This document shows, piece by piece, positions 19,400 to 27,498 of a stretch of DNA of 64,000 nt (its first letter is position 1; each line of letters starts with the position of its first letter). The position numbers were made by a program, and so were the translations under genes. The notes beneath the pieces were generated by a model. It was not told the origin of the DNA, did no database searches, and saw only the letters and a program-made list of their open reading frames with translations. Location of the stretch: contig NZ_QGTR01000002.1 of NCBI RefSeq assembly GCF_003182275.1, positions 372,001-436,000 on the forward strand. Reading direction: 5' to 3'. The DNA comes from Hoeflea marina. GTDB taxonomy: Bacteria; Pseudomonadota; Alphaproteobacteria; Rhizobiales; Rhizobiaceae.

Positions 19400-20431
19400 T
19401 CAGCGCGACAGCAGGTTGCCGCGCCGCACCGCCTGCGCCTGCGCCTGCAGTGCCAGCCGGCTCACCGTGAATGTGTGGCTCTGGCTGACAGCAGTCTCCG
19501 TGCGGTTGACCACGTCGCCAGCGAGCTGACCGAAATACGGAAGCGACGCATCGCTGCAGTCAATGTGCTCGCAGCGGCTGCCATTGACCAGGAACAGGTG
19601 GTCGGTTCCCGGCCGGCCGGCGACATCGACATATTTTCTCAGTTCGATGCTGCCTTCGCTGCCGAGGATGAACAGCCGTCCGTCGCCCCAGTTGGGCAGC
19701 GCATCGGCCGTATACCAGTCGACGCGGATATATCCCTGCGAGCGGCCCGATGCGAGGTTGAGTTCGCCGAAATCCTCGAAGTCGGGACGCTCGGGATTGG
19801 CGAAGTTGCCGATCGCGGCATGCACGATCTCGGCGGTCTCGAGGCCCGTGAAGTGCAGGAACTGGTCGATCTGGTGGCAGGCGATGTCGGTGAGAATGCC
19901 GCCGTAGCGGCCGGCGTCGAAGAACCAGTCGGGCCTGAGATGCGCGTTGAGCCGGTGGGGTCCCATGCCGATGGTCTGGATCACTTCGCCGATGGCGCCC
20001 GCCCGCACCAGCTCGGTGGCCCGGGTCACCGCGCGGACCTCGAAGCGCTCCGAGAAATTGACCGACCAGATGCGGCCGGTCCGGGCGACGACGGTCTCGA
20101 TCTGCGCGAGTTCGGAGAGCGTGATGCAGCCCGGCTTGTCGGTCATCACGTCCTTGCCGTGCTGCATGGCGGAAATGGCATGGGCGGCGCGGTGCTCGGG
20201 CGCCGAGGCGACCAGCATCAGCCTGATCTCGGGATCCTCCAGCAGCGTGCGGACATCGGCGGCGCGCGGCACGCCGGGGAAGCGTTTTTCGAAGCCCTCG
20301 AGCGGCAGCGGCGATCCATCGGTCCAGTAGCCGGCGAATGTGCCGCCCGCGGCGATCATGCCTTCCGCCATGCCGTAGATGTGGCGATGGTCGAGTCCCA
20401 TGGCAGCGAATTTGAACGGCGGCGTATCCAT
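19400..20431 (-). CDS. Gfo/Idh/MocA family oxidoreductase
   Basis: NAD(P)-dependent sugar or polyol oxidoreductase of 343 residues. The nucleotide-binding fold at the N-terminus is somewhat atypical (FKFAAMGLDHRHIYGM instead of GxGxxG). The conserved Lys motif is MTDKPGCITL and a histidine motif is DIACHQIDQFLHF. The ATG follows directly after the TAG of the upstream oxidoreductase gene, so the two are co-translated. Its stop codon abuts the kdgK stop with zero gap. The substrate is unknown; context suggests a uronate, uronic-acid glycoside or aldonate. Confidence 0.85.
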   Translation of the reverse strand: MDTPPFKFAAMGLDHRHIYGMAEGMIAAGGTFAGYWTDGSPLPLEGFEKRFPGVPRAADVRTLLEDPEIRLMLVASAPEHRAAHAISAMQHGKDVMTDKPGCITLSELAQIETVVARTGRIWSVNFSERFEVRAVTRATELVRAGAIGEVIQTIGMGPHRLNAHLRPDWFFDAGRYGGILTDIACHQIDQFLHFTGLETAEIVHAAIGNFANPERPDFEDFGELNLASGRSQGYIRVDWYTADALPNWGDGRLFILGSEGSIELRKYVDVAGRPGTDHLFLVNGSRCEHIDCSDASLPYFGQLAGDVVNRTETAVSQSHTFTVSRLALQAQAQAVRRGNLLSR

Positions 20432-21472
20432 CTAGAAGTCCATCCGCTCGACGGCGGCGGCTGCGCCGTCGCGCGAGGACGTCACCATGGCGTCGATCAG
20501 CGCATGGACGTTGAGCGCCGCGCGGCCGGTGACGAGAGGCGGGCGGCCGGTCCGGATCGCATCGGCGAAATCTGCGATCAGGTCGCGGTGCCAGTCGCAG
20601 GGAAACGCCATCGGATCGGCGCCGCCGCCGGTGCCCGAGAGTTCGCCCTGCTCCTCGCTGCGGCCGTCGCGCCAGGTCACGCTGAGATGTCCGCCCTTCA
20701 GGACGGCGGTGCCGCGCGTTCCGTCGATGACCATGCTTTCCGCGCCGCCCGGATAGGTGGCGGTGGTGGCGACGATGGACCCGACTGCGCCGGAGGCGTA
20801 GCGGACGCCCGCGGCGGCGAAGTCCTCCGATTCCATCTCATGGGTTTTCGTCGTGGCGCAGAAGGCCTGCACGTTGTCCGCCGGACCGGTCAGGCTCAGC
20901 ATCAGGTCGAGCACGTGGATCGCCTGGCTGATCAGCACGCCGCCGCCGTCACGCTCGTAGCTGCCGCGTCCCGGCACGTCGTAATAGCTCTGCGGCCGCC
21001 ACCAGGGAATGTCGGCGCGCACCAAACACAGTTCGCCCAGTTCGCCTGCCGCGACCAGCTCGGCAAGCCTGCGGGCGCCGGCGCGCATCCGGTGCTGGAA
21101 GACGACACCGAGCTGCACCCTTGCACGCTCGCAGGTCTCGACGATCTCGCGGGCGGCGGCCGTGCTGCGCTCCACCGGCTTTTCCGTCAGCACATGCTTG
21201 CCGGCTGCGGCAAGCAGACGGATGATGTCGGTACGCTGGTGCGGCGGGGTGATGACGATGACGCCGTCGGTGGCCGGATCGAGGGCGATTTCCTCGATGC
21301 TGTCGAAGACGCGGCAGCCGATCGAGGCGGCGGCATGCACGGACTTGTCGCGCCCGCGGTTGAACACGCCGGTGACCTCGATGCTTCCCGCGAGCTCCGC
21401 CAGCGCCTCCAGATGCGGTTTGGAAGCCATGCCGAGTCCGATGACCGCAAGGCCGGTTTTCCGTTCACTCAC
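20432..21472 (-). CDS. Gfo/Idh/MocA family oxidoreductase
   Basis: A 346-residue member of the Gfo/Idh/MocA family. The Rossmann motif VIGLGMASKPHLEAL, the conserved LTEKPVERS lysine motif and the catalytic region QAIHVLDLMLSL are all visible. The start is GTG 21472 with AGGAG upstream; the longer open frame overlaps uxuA. It lies between uxuA and a second Gfo/Idh gene. A two-step oxidation/reduction of an uncommon sugar acid is possible, but nothing in the sequence fixes the substrate. Confidence 0.87.
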   Translation of the reverse strand: MSERKTGLAVIGLGMASKPHLEALAELAGSIEVTGVFNRGRDKSVHAAASIGCRVFDSIEEIALDPATDGVIVITPPHQRTDIIRLLAAAGKHVLTEKPVERSTAAAREIVETCERARVQLGVVFQHRMRAGARRLAELVAAGELGELCLVRADIPWWRPQSYYDVPGRGSYERDGGGVLISQAIHVLDLMLSLTGPADNVQAFCATTKTHEMESEDFAAAGVRYASGAVGSIVATTATYPGGAESMVIDGTRGTAVLKGGHLSVTWRDGRSEEQGELSGTGGGADPMAFPCDWHRDLIADFADAIRTGRPPLVTGRAALNVHALIDAMVTSSRDGAAAAVERMDF

Positions 21473-21504
21473 TGTCTCTCTCCTGCTCTCGCGCACCGGC
21501 TGCC

Positions 21505-22689
21505 TCAGCGGTCGGCGGTGAGCGCGGCGATGATGCCGCGCAGTTCGGCCAGGCCGCGCAGGCGACCGACCGCGGGGTAACCGGGGCTGCCGGCCTCGTG
21601 GAGGTCGCCGAGCATGCGCTGGCCATGATCGGGGCGGAAGATGATGGATGTTTCGGGCGAACGTTTGGCGTCTTCCGCGAGCAGTTCGTGGATCACCGCC
21701 ACCATGTCGACATCGCCCTCGAGATGCGCCGATTCGTGGAACGACAGCGGGTTCTCCTCGCGCTTGGTGGCGCGCAGATGGGCGAAGTGGATGCGCGCTG
21801 CGAACTGCCGGGCGATCGCCGGCAGGTCGTTGCCGGCGCGCACGCCCAGGCTGCCGGTGCAGAAGCACATGCCGTTGGCGGGCGAGGGGACTGCATCAAA
21901 GAGAGCGGCGTAGTCCTCCGCCGTCGAGGCGATGCGCGGCAGGCCGAACAGCGAGCGCGGCGGGTCGTCCGGATGCAGCGTCAGCTTGACGCCGCAGGCC
22001 TCGGCCGCGGGCGTCACCGCCTCGAGGAAGCCGACGAGATGCGCGCGCATCTGCCGGGCATCGATGCTGGCATAGGCCGCGAGCTTGTCGCGAAACTGCG
22101 GAATCGTCAGCGGCTCGGTGGTCGAGCCGGGCAGGGCGCTGGTGATGTTGTTGGTCACATAGGCAACTTCCGCCTCGTCCATCGCCTCGAAGGTTGCTCT
22201 CGCCCGGGCCCTGGCCTCCGCCGAATACTCGGCTTGCGCGCCACTCCGCTCAAGCACGAACAGGTCGAAGGCGGCGAACTTGTCCTGGTCGAAGCGCATC
22301 GCCGTCGAACCGGTGGGCGTGACGAAGTCGAGGTCGGTGCGGGTCCAGTCGACGACCGGCATGAAATTGTAGCAGACGATGCCGATGCCGTTGGCCGCGA
22401 CCGCCTCCATGCTGGCGATCCAGGCCTCGATCTCCGCCTTGGCGGCCGCGCCGGTGCGCTTGACCGCATCGGGGATCGGGATGCTCTCGACCACCGACCA
22501 TCTGAGCTGAGTCCGCCCTGGTGGCGTGGTTTCGATGAGCGCCTTGCGCTCGGAGACAGCCTCCCTGGTCCACGCGGCGCCGATCGGCACCTGGTGCAGG
22601 GCGGAAACCACGTCCGTCGCGCCCGCCTGCCTGATCGTGTCGAGCGGCACGCCCGCATCGGGTCCGTACCACCGCCATCCCTGTCGCAT
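21505..22689 (-). CDS. uxuA: Mannonate dehydratase
   Basis: A TIM-barrel metal-dependent dehydratase of 394 residues converting D-mannonate to 2-keto-3-deoxygluconate. Likely metal ligands and catalytic residues are seen in GVKLTLHPDDPP, GMCFCTGSLG, IHFAHLRATKR and IFRPDHGQRM. Length and N-terminus (WRWYGPDAGVPLDTIRQAGA) fit UxuA. GGAG lies upstream of the ATG. It completes the route glucuronate-fructuronate-mannonate-KDG with UxaC and UxuB of the first operon, so the two operons are functionally linked. Confidence 0.96.
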   Translation of the reverse strand: MRQGWRWYGPDAGVPLDTIRQAGATDVVSALHQVPIGAAWTREAVSERKALIETTPPGRTQLRWSVVESIPIPDAVKRTGAAAKAEIEAWIASMEAVAANGIGIVCYNFMPVVDWTRTDLDFVTPTGSTAMRFDQDKFAAFDLFVLERSGAQAEYSAEARARARATFEAMDEAEVAYVTNNITSALPGSTTEPLTIPQFRDKLAAYASIDARQMRAHLVGFLEAVTPAAEACGVKLTLHPDDPPRSLFGLPRIASTAEDYAALFDAVPSPANGMCFCTGSLGVRAGNDLPAIARQFAARIHFAHLRATKREENPLSFHESAHLEGDVDMVAVIHELLAEDAKRSPETSIIFRPDHGQRMLGDLHEAGSPGYPAVGRLRGLAELRGIIAALTADR

Positions 22690-22783
22690 TTCACAGTCTC
22701 CGCATTTGTGAGCCGACGCCTAGCCAATCCACCCTCAAAGGGCAATTGGCAGGAGTGGCTATTGGTTGGGCGCGAGCCCGGTC

Positions 22784-24697
22784 TCAGGGTCCGAACCAGC
22801 GGATCGGCAGCAGTGTCAGTTGCGGCACGTAGGTGACGAGCACCAGCACCACGAGCAGCGCGCAGATGAACGGCATGATCGCCTTGAACACGGCCGTCAC
22901 GTCCGCCTTGCCGACCCGCGCCGTGGTGAAGACGAGCATTCCGAGCGGCGGCGTCAGGGCGCCGATCACCAGGTTGATGATCAGCACGATGCCGAAATGC
23001 AGGGGATCGACCCCGGCGGCGACCACCACTGGCACCAGGATCGGCACCAGGATCACCATCGCGGCGATCATTTCCATGAACAGGCCGACGAAGATCAGGA
23101 ACAGGTTGATCAGCAGCAGCAGCACATAGCGGTTGTCGGAAACGGCGCTGAGCCCGGCGGCGATCTTCTGCGGCATCTGCTCGAAGGCCAGCACCCAGGC
23201 GAACGGCGCGGCGGCGGCGATGATGATGGCCACGGCCACCGTGTCGGCGGTCGATTCGCGCAGCGCCTCGGTGAAATTGTCGAGTGTGAGCACCCGGTAG
23301 ATGAAGGCGCCGCAGAGAATGGCGAACAGAAAGGCCATGGCGCCGGCCTCGGTCGCTGTGAAGATGCCGAAGCGGACGCCGCCGACGATCAGCACCGGCA
23401 AAAGCAGCGCCGGCAGCGCGTACCACAGCGAGGTCAGCCGTTCGCGCCCGGTGGAGCGCTCGCGGTCGCCACCATAGCCGCGGGCGCGGGAGACCAGGTA
23501 GACCACGGCGGACAGCGCCACCGCCGCCAGCAGGCCGGGCACGATCGTGCCGACGAACAGCGCGCCCACAGACACCGAGGCCAGTGCCGCGTAGATGATC
23601 AGGCCGAGGCCGGGCGGAATGAGGTTTGCCAGCGTCGACGAGGCCGAGGTCAGCGCGCAGGCGAAGGCGCGGTCGTAGCCGCGGCGCTCCATCTCCGGCA
23701 CGATCAGCTTGGCGATTGCCGAGGCATCGGCCGTCGACGACCCGGAAACGCCGGCAAGCATGACGTTGGTGACCACATTGGCCTGGCCCAGGCCGCCGCG
23801 GAAATGGCCGACGAGATGGGTTGCGAGATCGACCAGCCGCGTGGTGATGCCGCCGGCATTCATCACCGCCGCCGCCATGATGAAGAACGGAATGGCAAGC
23901 AGGGTGAAGGAGTTGAGCGAGGACGACATGTTCTGGGTGACGATCACCAGCATCATGTTGCCGAGCGGGGCGAAGGCGGCGAAGGCGCCGAAGGCCAGCG
24001 CATAGGCGATGGGGACCTCGAGGAAGATCAGCGCCAGGGCCACGATCATCAGCACGATGGCGCTGCCGCCCTCGCCGTAGAGATTGTGGGCGCCGAAGCG
24101 GATGGCGAGATAGAGCGCGATGCCGGCCGCCATGGCCGCCAGCGGCAGCACGAAGCCGCCCTTTCGCGAAACCCCTTCCGTCGCCGGAACCGGTCTGAGC
24201 AGATAGACGAGATTGAGAACTCCGCCCACTGGGACCGCCAGGAACAGGTATTTGAGCGGCCACTGCATGGCCGGCGAAACCTGCATGGCGCGGTTCATGA
24301 AGTCGATGCCGTGCACCACCAGCATGACGCTGGCCGAGACCATCATGGTGCGGATGAAGAACAGATGCGCCGGGCGCATGGAGCGCGGAATGAACCGGTG
24401 CAGGAAGCCGATGGCGATGTGGCCGTCGCGGCCGGTGAGCACCGCCATGCCGACGAAGACGGCCCAGCTGAACAGCCATTGCGCCACTTCCTCCGGCCAG
24501 GCCAGCGAGGCATTGAGCACGTAGCGGCAGAACACCTGCAGGGCAGCGACCATGGCGGCCACGACGATCAGGCCGATCGACACCGTTTCCAGCGTCAGGT
24601 CGAGCCGGTGGTAGGCCCGGGCCAGCGGCCCTGAGGGCAGGCGGGAAGAATTGGCCCGATCGTCGGGGACAGCACTCATCTGCGGCATTCCATTCAT
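22784..24697 (-). CDS. dctQM: TRAP transporter fused small and large permease (DctQM)
   Basis: A 637-residue fusion. Residues about 30-175 match the DctQ small subunit (LQVFCRYVLNASLAWPEEVA). Residues about 200-637 match the DctM large subunit (TNVMLAGVSGSSTADASAIA, LIPPGLGLIIYA, NLVIGALTPPLGMLVF). The two parts are joined by an extra membrane segment. It would work with the DctP encoded just upstream. The first TRAP system of this island has separate subunits, so the two are not a recent duplication. The likely substrate is a uronate or aldonate, by context with uxuA. Confidence 0.93.
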   Translation of the reverse strand: MNGMPQMSAVPDDRANSSRLPSGPLARAYHRLDLTLETVSIGLIVVAAMVAALQVFCRYVLNASLAWPEEVAQWLFSWAVFVGMAVLTGRDGHIAIGFLHRFIPRSMRPAHLFFIRTMMVSASVMLVVHGIDFMNRAMQVSPAMQWPLKYLFLAVPVGGVLNLVYLLRPVPATEGVSRKGGFVLPLAAMAAGIALYLAIRFGAHNLYGEGGSAIVLMIVALALIFLEVPIAYALAFGAFAAFAPLGNMMLVIVTQNMSSSLNSFTLLAIPFFIMAAAVMNAGGITTRLVDLATHLVGHFRGGLGQANVVTNVMLAGVSGSSTADASAIAKLIVPEMERRGYDRAFACALTSASSTLANLIPPGLGLIIYAALASVSVGALFVGTIVPGLLAAVALSAVVYLVSRARGYGGDRERSTGRERLTSLWYALPALLLPVLIVGGVRFGIFTATEAGAMAFLFAILCGAFIYRVLTLDNFTEALRESTADTVAVAIIIAAAAPFAWVLAFEQMPQKIAAGLSAVSDNRYVLLLLINLFLIFVGLFMEMIAAMVILVPILVPVVVAAGVDPLHFGIVLIINLVIGALTPPLGMLVFTTARVGKADVTAVFKAIMPFICALLVVLVLVTYVPQLTLLPIRWFGP

Positions 24698-24732
24698 GGC
24701 TGGGGCGAACCGGGTGCGGCCCGCAAGGCGTC

Positions 24733-24762
24733 GGCGCGGCGGACCTGGTGGTCCGCCGCGCC
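24733..24762 (-). other. Strong intra-operon hairpin downstream of dctP
   Basis: A 13-bp perfect GC-rich stem (24733-24745 with 24750-24762) with a 4-nt loop lies 8 bp past the dctP stop and before dctQM. There is no T-run on the minus-strand exit side. It is more likely an mRNA-stabilising or processing element for dctP than a full terminator. Position matches the attenuating terminator of the other TRAP operon. Confidence 0.7.
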
Positions 24763-24770
24763 GTCTTTGA

Positions 24771-25805
24771 TCAGGCGAGCGCCCGGATCTTGGCGATCAT
24801 TTCCGCCGTCTTCGGGCTCTTGGAGCCGAACTCGTCGAACAGCGGCGCGGTCAGGTCGGCCCACTTGGCGCGCTCCGCCTCGTCGATTGCGTGCACCTCG
24901 ACGCCGACGGCCTTGAGCTCGTCGAGGGCCTTGTCCGCCTTGGCGCGGTTCTCCGTGCGCTGCGCCAGGAATTCTTCCTTGGCGGTGTCGCGGACGATGG
25001 CCTGCAGGTCGGCGGGCAGGCTGTCGAGCCAGGCCGCGTTGACGCGAACGGCCTTGGGCAGGAACCAGTGATAGGTCGGCGTGACATGCTTGGCCTGTTC
25101 GTGCCACTTGAAGCCGAGCACCGAGAAGTAGTCCGACTCCAGCCCGTCGATGATGCCGGTCGACAGTGCCGCGTACTGCTCCGAATATGGCAGCGGCGTC
25201 GGATTGGCGCCGAGCTTCTTCCAGAAATCGACCCAGACGCGCAGTTCCGGCACCCGGATCTTGAGGCCCGACAGCGAGGCGAGATCGGTGACGGGGGTCT
25301 TGGCCAGCACATGGCGGAAGCCGCTTTCGCCATAGGCGACGAATTCGACGCCGGTCTTCTCGCGGGCGATCTGCGAGACTTCCGCGCCGAGGTCTCCCTG
25401 CAGCACCCGGTCGACATGGGCCTCGTCCTTGTAGATGAAGCCGGGCGCGCCGCCGAAGGCAGCGATCTCGGGCGCGATCGCCTCTTCGCTGTCGGGACCG
25501 GCGGTGGTGGCCTGGATGGTGCCGATCCGGCTGCCTTCGAGCAGTTGCGCCAGGCCGCCGAGCTGGCTGGCCGGGAAATGCTGCGCATCGATGCGGCCCT
25601 CGCTCTTCTCGTTCATCGACTTGGCCCAGCGCTCGAAGGCGTTGGTCAGCGGCGAGCCGATGGCTTCCGAATGGGCGATGCGGCAGGTGAACGTGTCGGC
25701 CGCGCTGGCGCGCGAGATGTAGGCCGGCAGGGCCAGGGTCGCGACTCCCGCCTGCACGAAGGCACGGCGGCTGATCGCAAGACTTGCGTTGAACGTCGAT
25801 GTCAT
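24771..25805 (-). CDS. dctP: TRAP transporter substrate-binding protein (DctP type)
   Basis: Periplasmic receptor of 344 residues. The N-terminus carries a twin-arginine-type signal (ISRRAFVQAGVATLALP), so export may be by Tat. Family motifs include the conserved Arg in LSGLKIRVPELRVWVDF and ALSTGIIDGLESDYFSV. The ATG at 25805 follows GGGGAGGGG; upstream in-frame ATGs lack a ribosome site and run toward the operator. It is the first gene of the dctP-dctQM-uxuA-Gfo-Gfo operon and divergent from a GntR regulator. Confidence 0.92.
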   Translation of the reverse strand: MTSTFNASLAISRRAFVQAGVATLALPAYISRASAADTFTCRIAHSEAIGSPLTNAFERWAKSMNEKSEGRIDAQHFPASQLGGLAQLLEGSRIGTIQATTAGPDSEEAIAPEIAAFGGAPGFIYKDEAHVDRVLQGDLGAEVSQIAREKTGVEFVAYGESGFRHVLAKTPVTDLASLSGLKIRVPELRVWVDFWKKLGANPTPLPYSEQYAALSTGIIDGLESDYFSVLGFKWHEQAKHVTPTYHWFLPKAVRVNAAWLDSLPADLQAIVRDTAKEEFLAQRTENRAKADKALDELKAVGVEVHAIDEAERAKWADLTAPLFDEFGSKSPKTAEMIAKIRALA

Positions 25806-25889
25806 GAATGTCCCCTCCCCAGGGCGCTGAGAGTCAGGTCGCCAGGCGCCGGTCATTGTTCTATAACCGGTCACGAGTTTGCACTAGCC

Positions 25890-25905
25890 ACCATACCGGT
25901 ATGGT
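25890..25905. promoter_or_regulatory. Palindromic operator for the divergent GntR regulator
   Basis: A 16-bp perfect palindrome, ACCATACCGGTATGGT, lies in the 134-bp gap between dctP (minus) and gntR (plus). GntR/FCD proteins bind short palindromes in such divergent regions, so this is a good operator candidate. A related core occurs at 17757-17770. Confidence 0.65.
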
Positions 25906-25939
25906 ACTAAGTTGACATGTGAAAGCAACAGGAATCTTC

Positions 25940-26698
25940 ATGGACAAGGCATTTCGAGACATGGACCTGATCGCGCCGCAGCTGTTCGAGCAGTTGCGGT
26001 CGGCCATCGTTGAAATGCGGCTTGCTCCCGGCAGCGCCCTGTCCGAGAAGGAAGTCTCCGAGCGCTACGGCGTCAGCCGCCAGCCGGTCCGCGAGGCCTT
26101 CATCAAGCTGTCCGAGGCAGGCCTGGTCGAGGTCCGCCCAAGCCGCGGGACCTTCGTGCGCAAAATCTCCGTGCGGGAGGTCGCCGATGCGCGTTTCGTC
26201 CGCGAGGCGGTGGAATGCAGCCTGGTGCGCTACGCCTGCCGGTTCATCACCGATGCCGACTGCGACAGCCTGCGGGGCCTGGTCGACAACCAGAAGCGGG
26301 CGGCGCTCGCCAATGATTTTGCCAGCTTCAACGCCAATGACGAGGATTTTCACCGCTGTATCGGCAACATCGTCCAATGCGATTACGCGCTGCGCACTGT
26401 GGTGGGGGCGCGCAACCAGATCGACCGTGTCCGGTTTCTCAGCCTCGGCGACGCCACGCCAATGCAGACCCTGATCAGCCAGCATGGCGACATCGTTGCC
26501 GCACTGGCGGCGCGCGACGCCGACGCAGCCGAGCGCGCCATGCGCCGGCATCTGCGCGAGGTCCTCATCGCCCTGCCGCGCCTCGCCCGGGCCAATCCCG
26601 ACATCTTCAAGGACTACGACCTGCCCGCCCACACATTGCTGCTGATGCCCGACGAGGACGCCGTGGCCCCTCCCGTTGGACAGGCCGGACGCGAATAG
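25940..26698 (+). CDS. GntR-family (FCD) transcriptional regulator
   Basis: A 252-residue regulator with an N-terminal winged helix (LSEKEVSERYGVSRQPVREAF) and a C-terminal FCD domain with conserved Asp/His positions (ANDEDFHRCI, QHGDIVAAL, MRRHLREVL). ATG 25940 is preferred because AGGAA lies upstream; a GTG at 25919 would add seven residues. It is divergent from dctP-dctQM-uxuA and probably controls that operon through the palindrome at 25890. It is a paralogue of the gntR product at 17802. Confidence 0.88.
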   Translation: MDKAFRDMDLIAPQLFEQLRSAIVEMRLAPGSALSEKEVSERYGVSRQPVREAFIKLSEAGLVEVRPSRGTFVRKISVREVADARFVREAVECSLVRYACRFITDADCDSLRGLVDNQKRAALANDFASFNANDEDFHRCIGNIVQCDYALRTVVGARNQIDRVRFLSLGDATPMQTLISQHGDIVAALAARDADAAERAMRRHLREVLIALPRLARANPDIFKDYDLPAHTLLLMPDEDAVAPPVGQAGRE

Positions 26699-26710
26699 CT
26701 ATGGCTGATC

Positions 26711-26823
26711 CATGTCGTCCGAACGTATGCGGCGGTTTCGGGATCACCACATGCATCAAGCGTGATGACAAGAGCGAATGCATGTCGCCCGAAAGTGTGC
26801 AGCGGTTTTGGGACCACGAGATG
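26711..26823. repeat. Two tandem copies of a 43-bp palindromic element
   Basis: Segments 26711-26753 and 26781-26823 match at 35 of 43 positions and are 70 bp apart. Each begins CATGTCG and ends in ATG. Each is imperfectly self-complementary: CATGTCG and CCGAA at the left face GGTTT and a CATG-like end at the right. From memory this resembles a dispersed intergenic repeat common in rhizobial genomes. They fill the gap between gntR and the XRE-cupin gene. Confidence 0.7.
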
Positions 26824-26867
26824 TGCCTCGGCGGCGCATCCGGCAACGCACCAATCTGGAACCCGTC

Positions 26868-27440
26868 ATGGAAGTCGGCGCACGGCTGAAACAGTTGAGA
26901 ACCGCCCGGGGCCTGTCGCAGCGGCAGCTGGCGCTGCGCGCAGGTGTCACCAACGGTCTCATCTCGATGATCGAGCAGGGCCAGACCAGCCCGTCGGTGG
27001 CGTCGCTGAAGAAGATCCTCGATTCGGTGCAGATGACGTTCTCGGAGTTCTTCTCGACGGAATATCCCGACACGGAAAAGGTGTTCTTCGGCCGGGACGA
27101 GCTGCGCGAGATCAATCCGCTCCGGGTGTTCGGTGTCGGCGACGGCGCCAACGCCCTGGTGTCGCTGCGCCAGGTCGGCAACGCCTCGGCGCATTCCCTG
27201 CAGATGCTGCATGAGATCTACGCCCCCGGCGCCGACACCGGCGTCGAGCTCTACAGCCACGAGGCCGAGGAGGCGGGCATCATCATCTCCGGCCGGATCG
27301 AGCTGACTGTCGGAACCGAGGCCCGCGAACTGGGTCCCGGCGACGCCTATATCTTCGACAGTCGCATTCCGCACCGGTTCCGCAACCTCCGCGACGAGGC
27401 CTGTGTCGTCGTCAGCGCCTGCACGCCGCCGACCTTCTGA
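26868..27440 (+). CDS. XRE-family regulator with cupin sensor domain
   Basis: A 190-residue regulator. The N-terminal helix-turn-helix of the XRE type (RGLSQRQLALRAGVTNGLIS) is followed from about residue 105 by a cupin domain (ELYSHEAEEAGIIISGRIEL and PHRFRNL). The architecture matches PuuR-like proteins, which in enterobacteria control putrescine use. The convergent neighbour is a GabT-type aminotransferase, which fits a role in polyamine/GABA metabolism. The ATG at 26868 begins the conserved domain; the upstream extension overlaps the repeat element. Confidence 0.87.
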   Translation: MEVGARLKQLRTARGLSQRQLALRAGVTNGLISMIEQGQTSPSVASLKKILDSVQMTFSEFFSTEYPDTEKVFFGRDELREINPLRVFGVGDGANALVSLRQVGNASAHSLQMLHEIYAPGADTGVELYSHEAEEAGIIISGRIELTVGTEARELGPGDAYIFDSRIPHRFRNLRDEACVVVSACTPPTF

Positions 27441-27498
27441 CCCGCCGCCTGGCTTTGTCAGGGATGACGTCGTCAGCGGCGGGCCCGGCGGACGCCAG

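Noticed and set aside
22766-24634. 622-codon plus-strand open frame
   Set aside because: It is antisense to the dctQM gene and its product is a His/Glu/Asp/Arg-rich repeat-like shadow, not a real repeat protein.
27442-27483. GC-rich inverted arms (8 bp) between the XRE-cupin and gabT genes as a terminator
   Set aside because: The loop is 27 nt and no T-run follows on either strand, so support is too weak to list as a feature.
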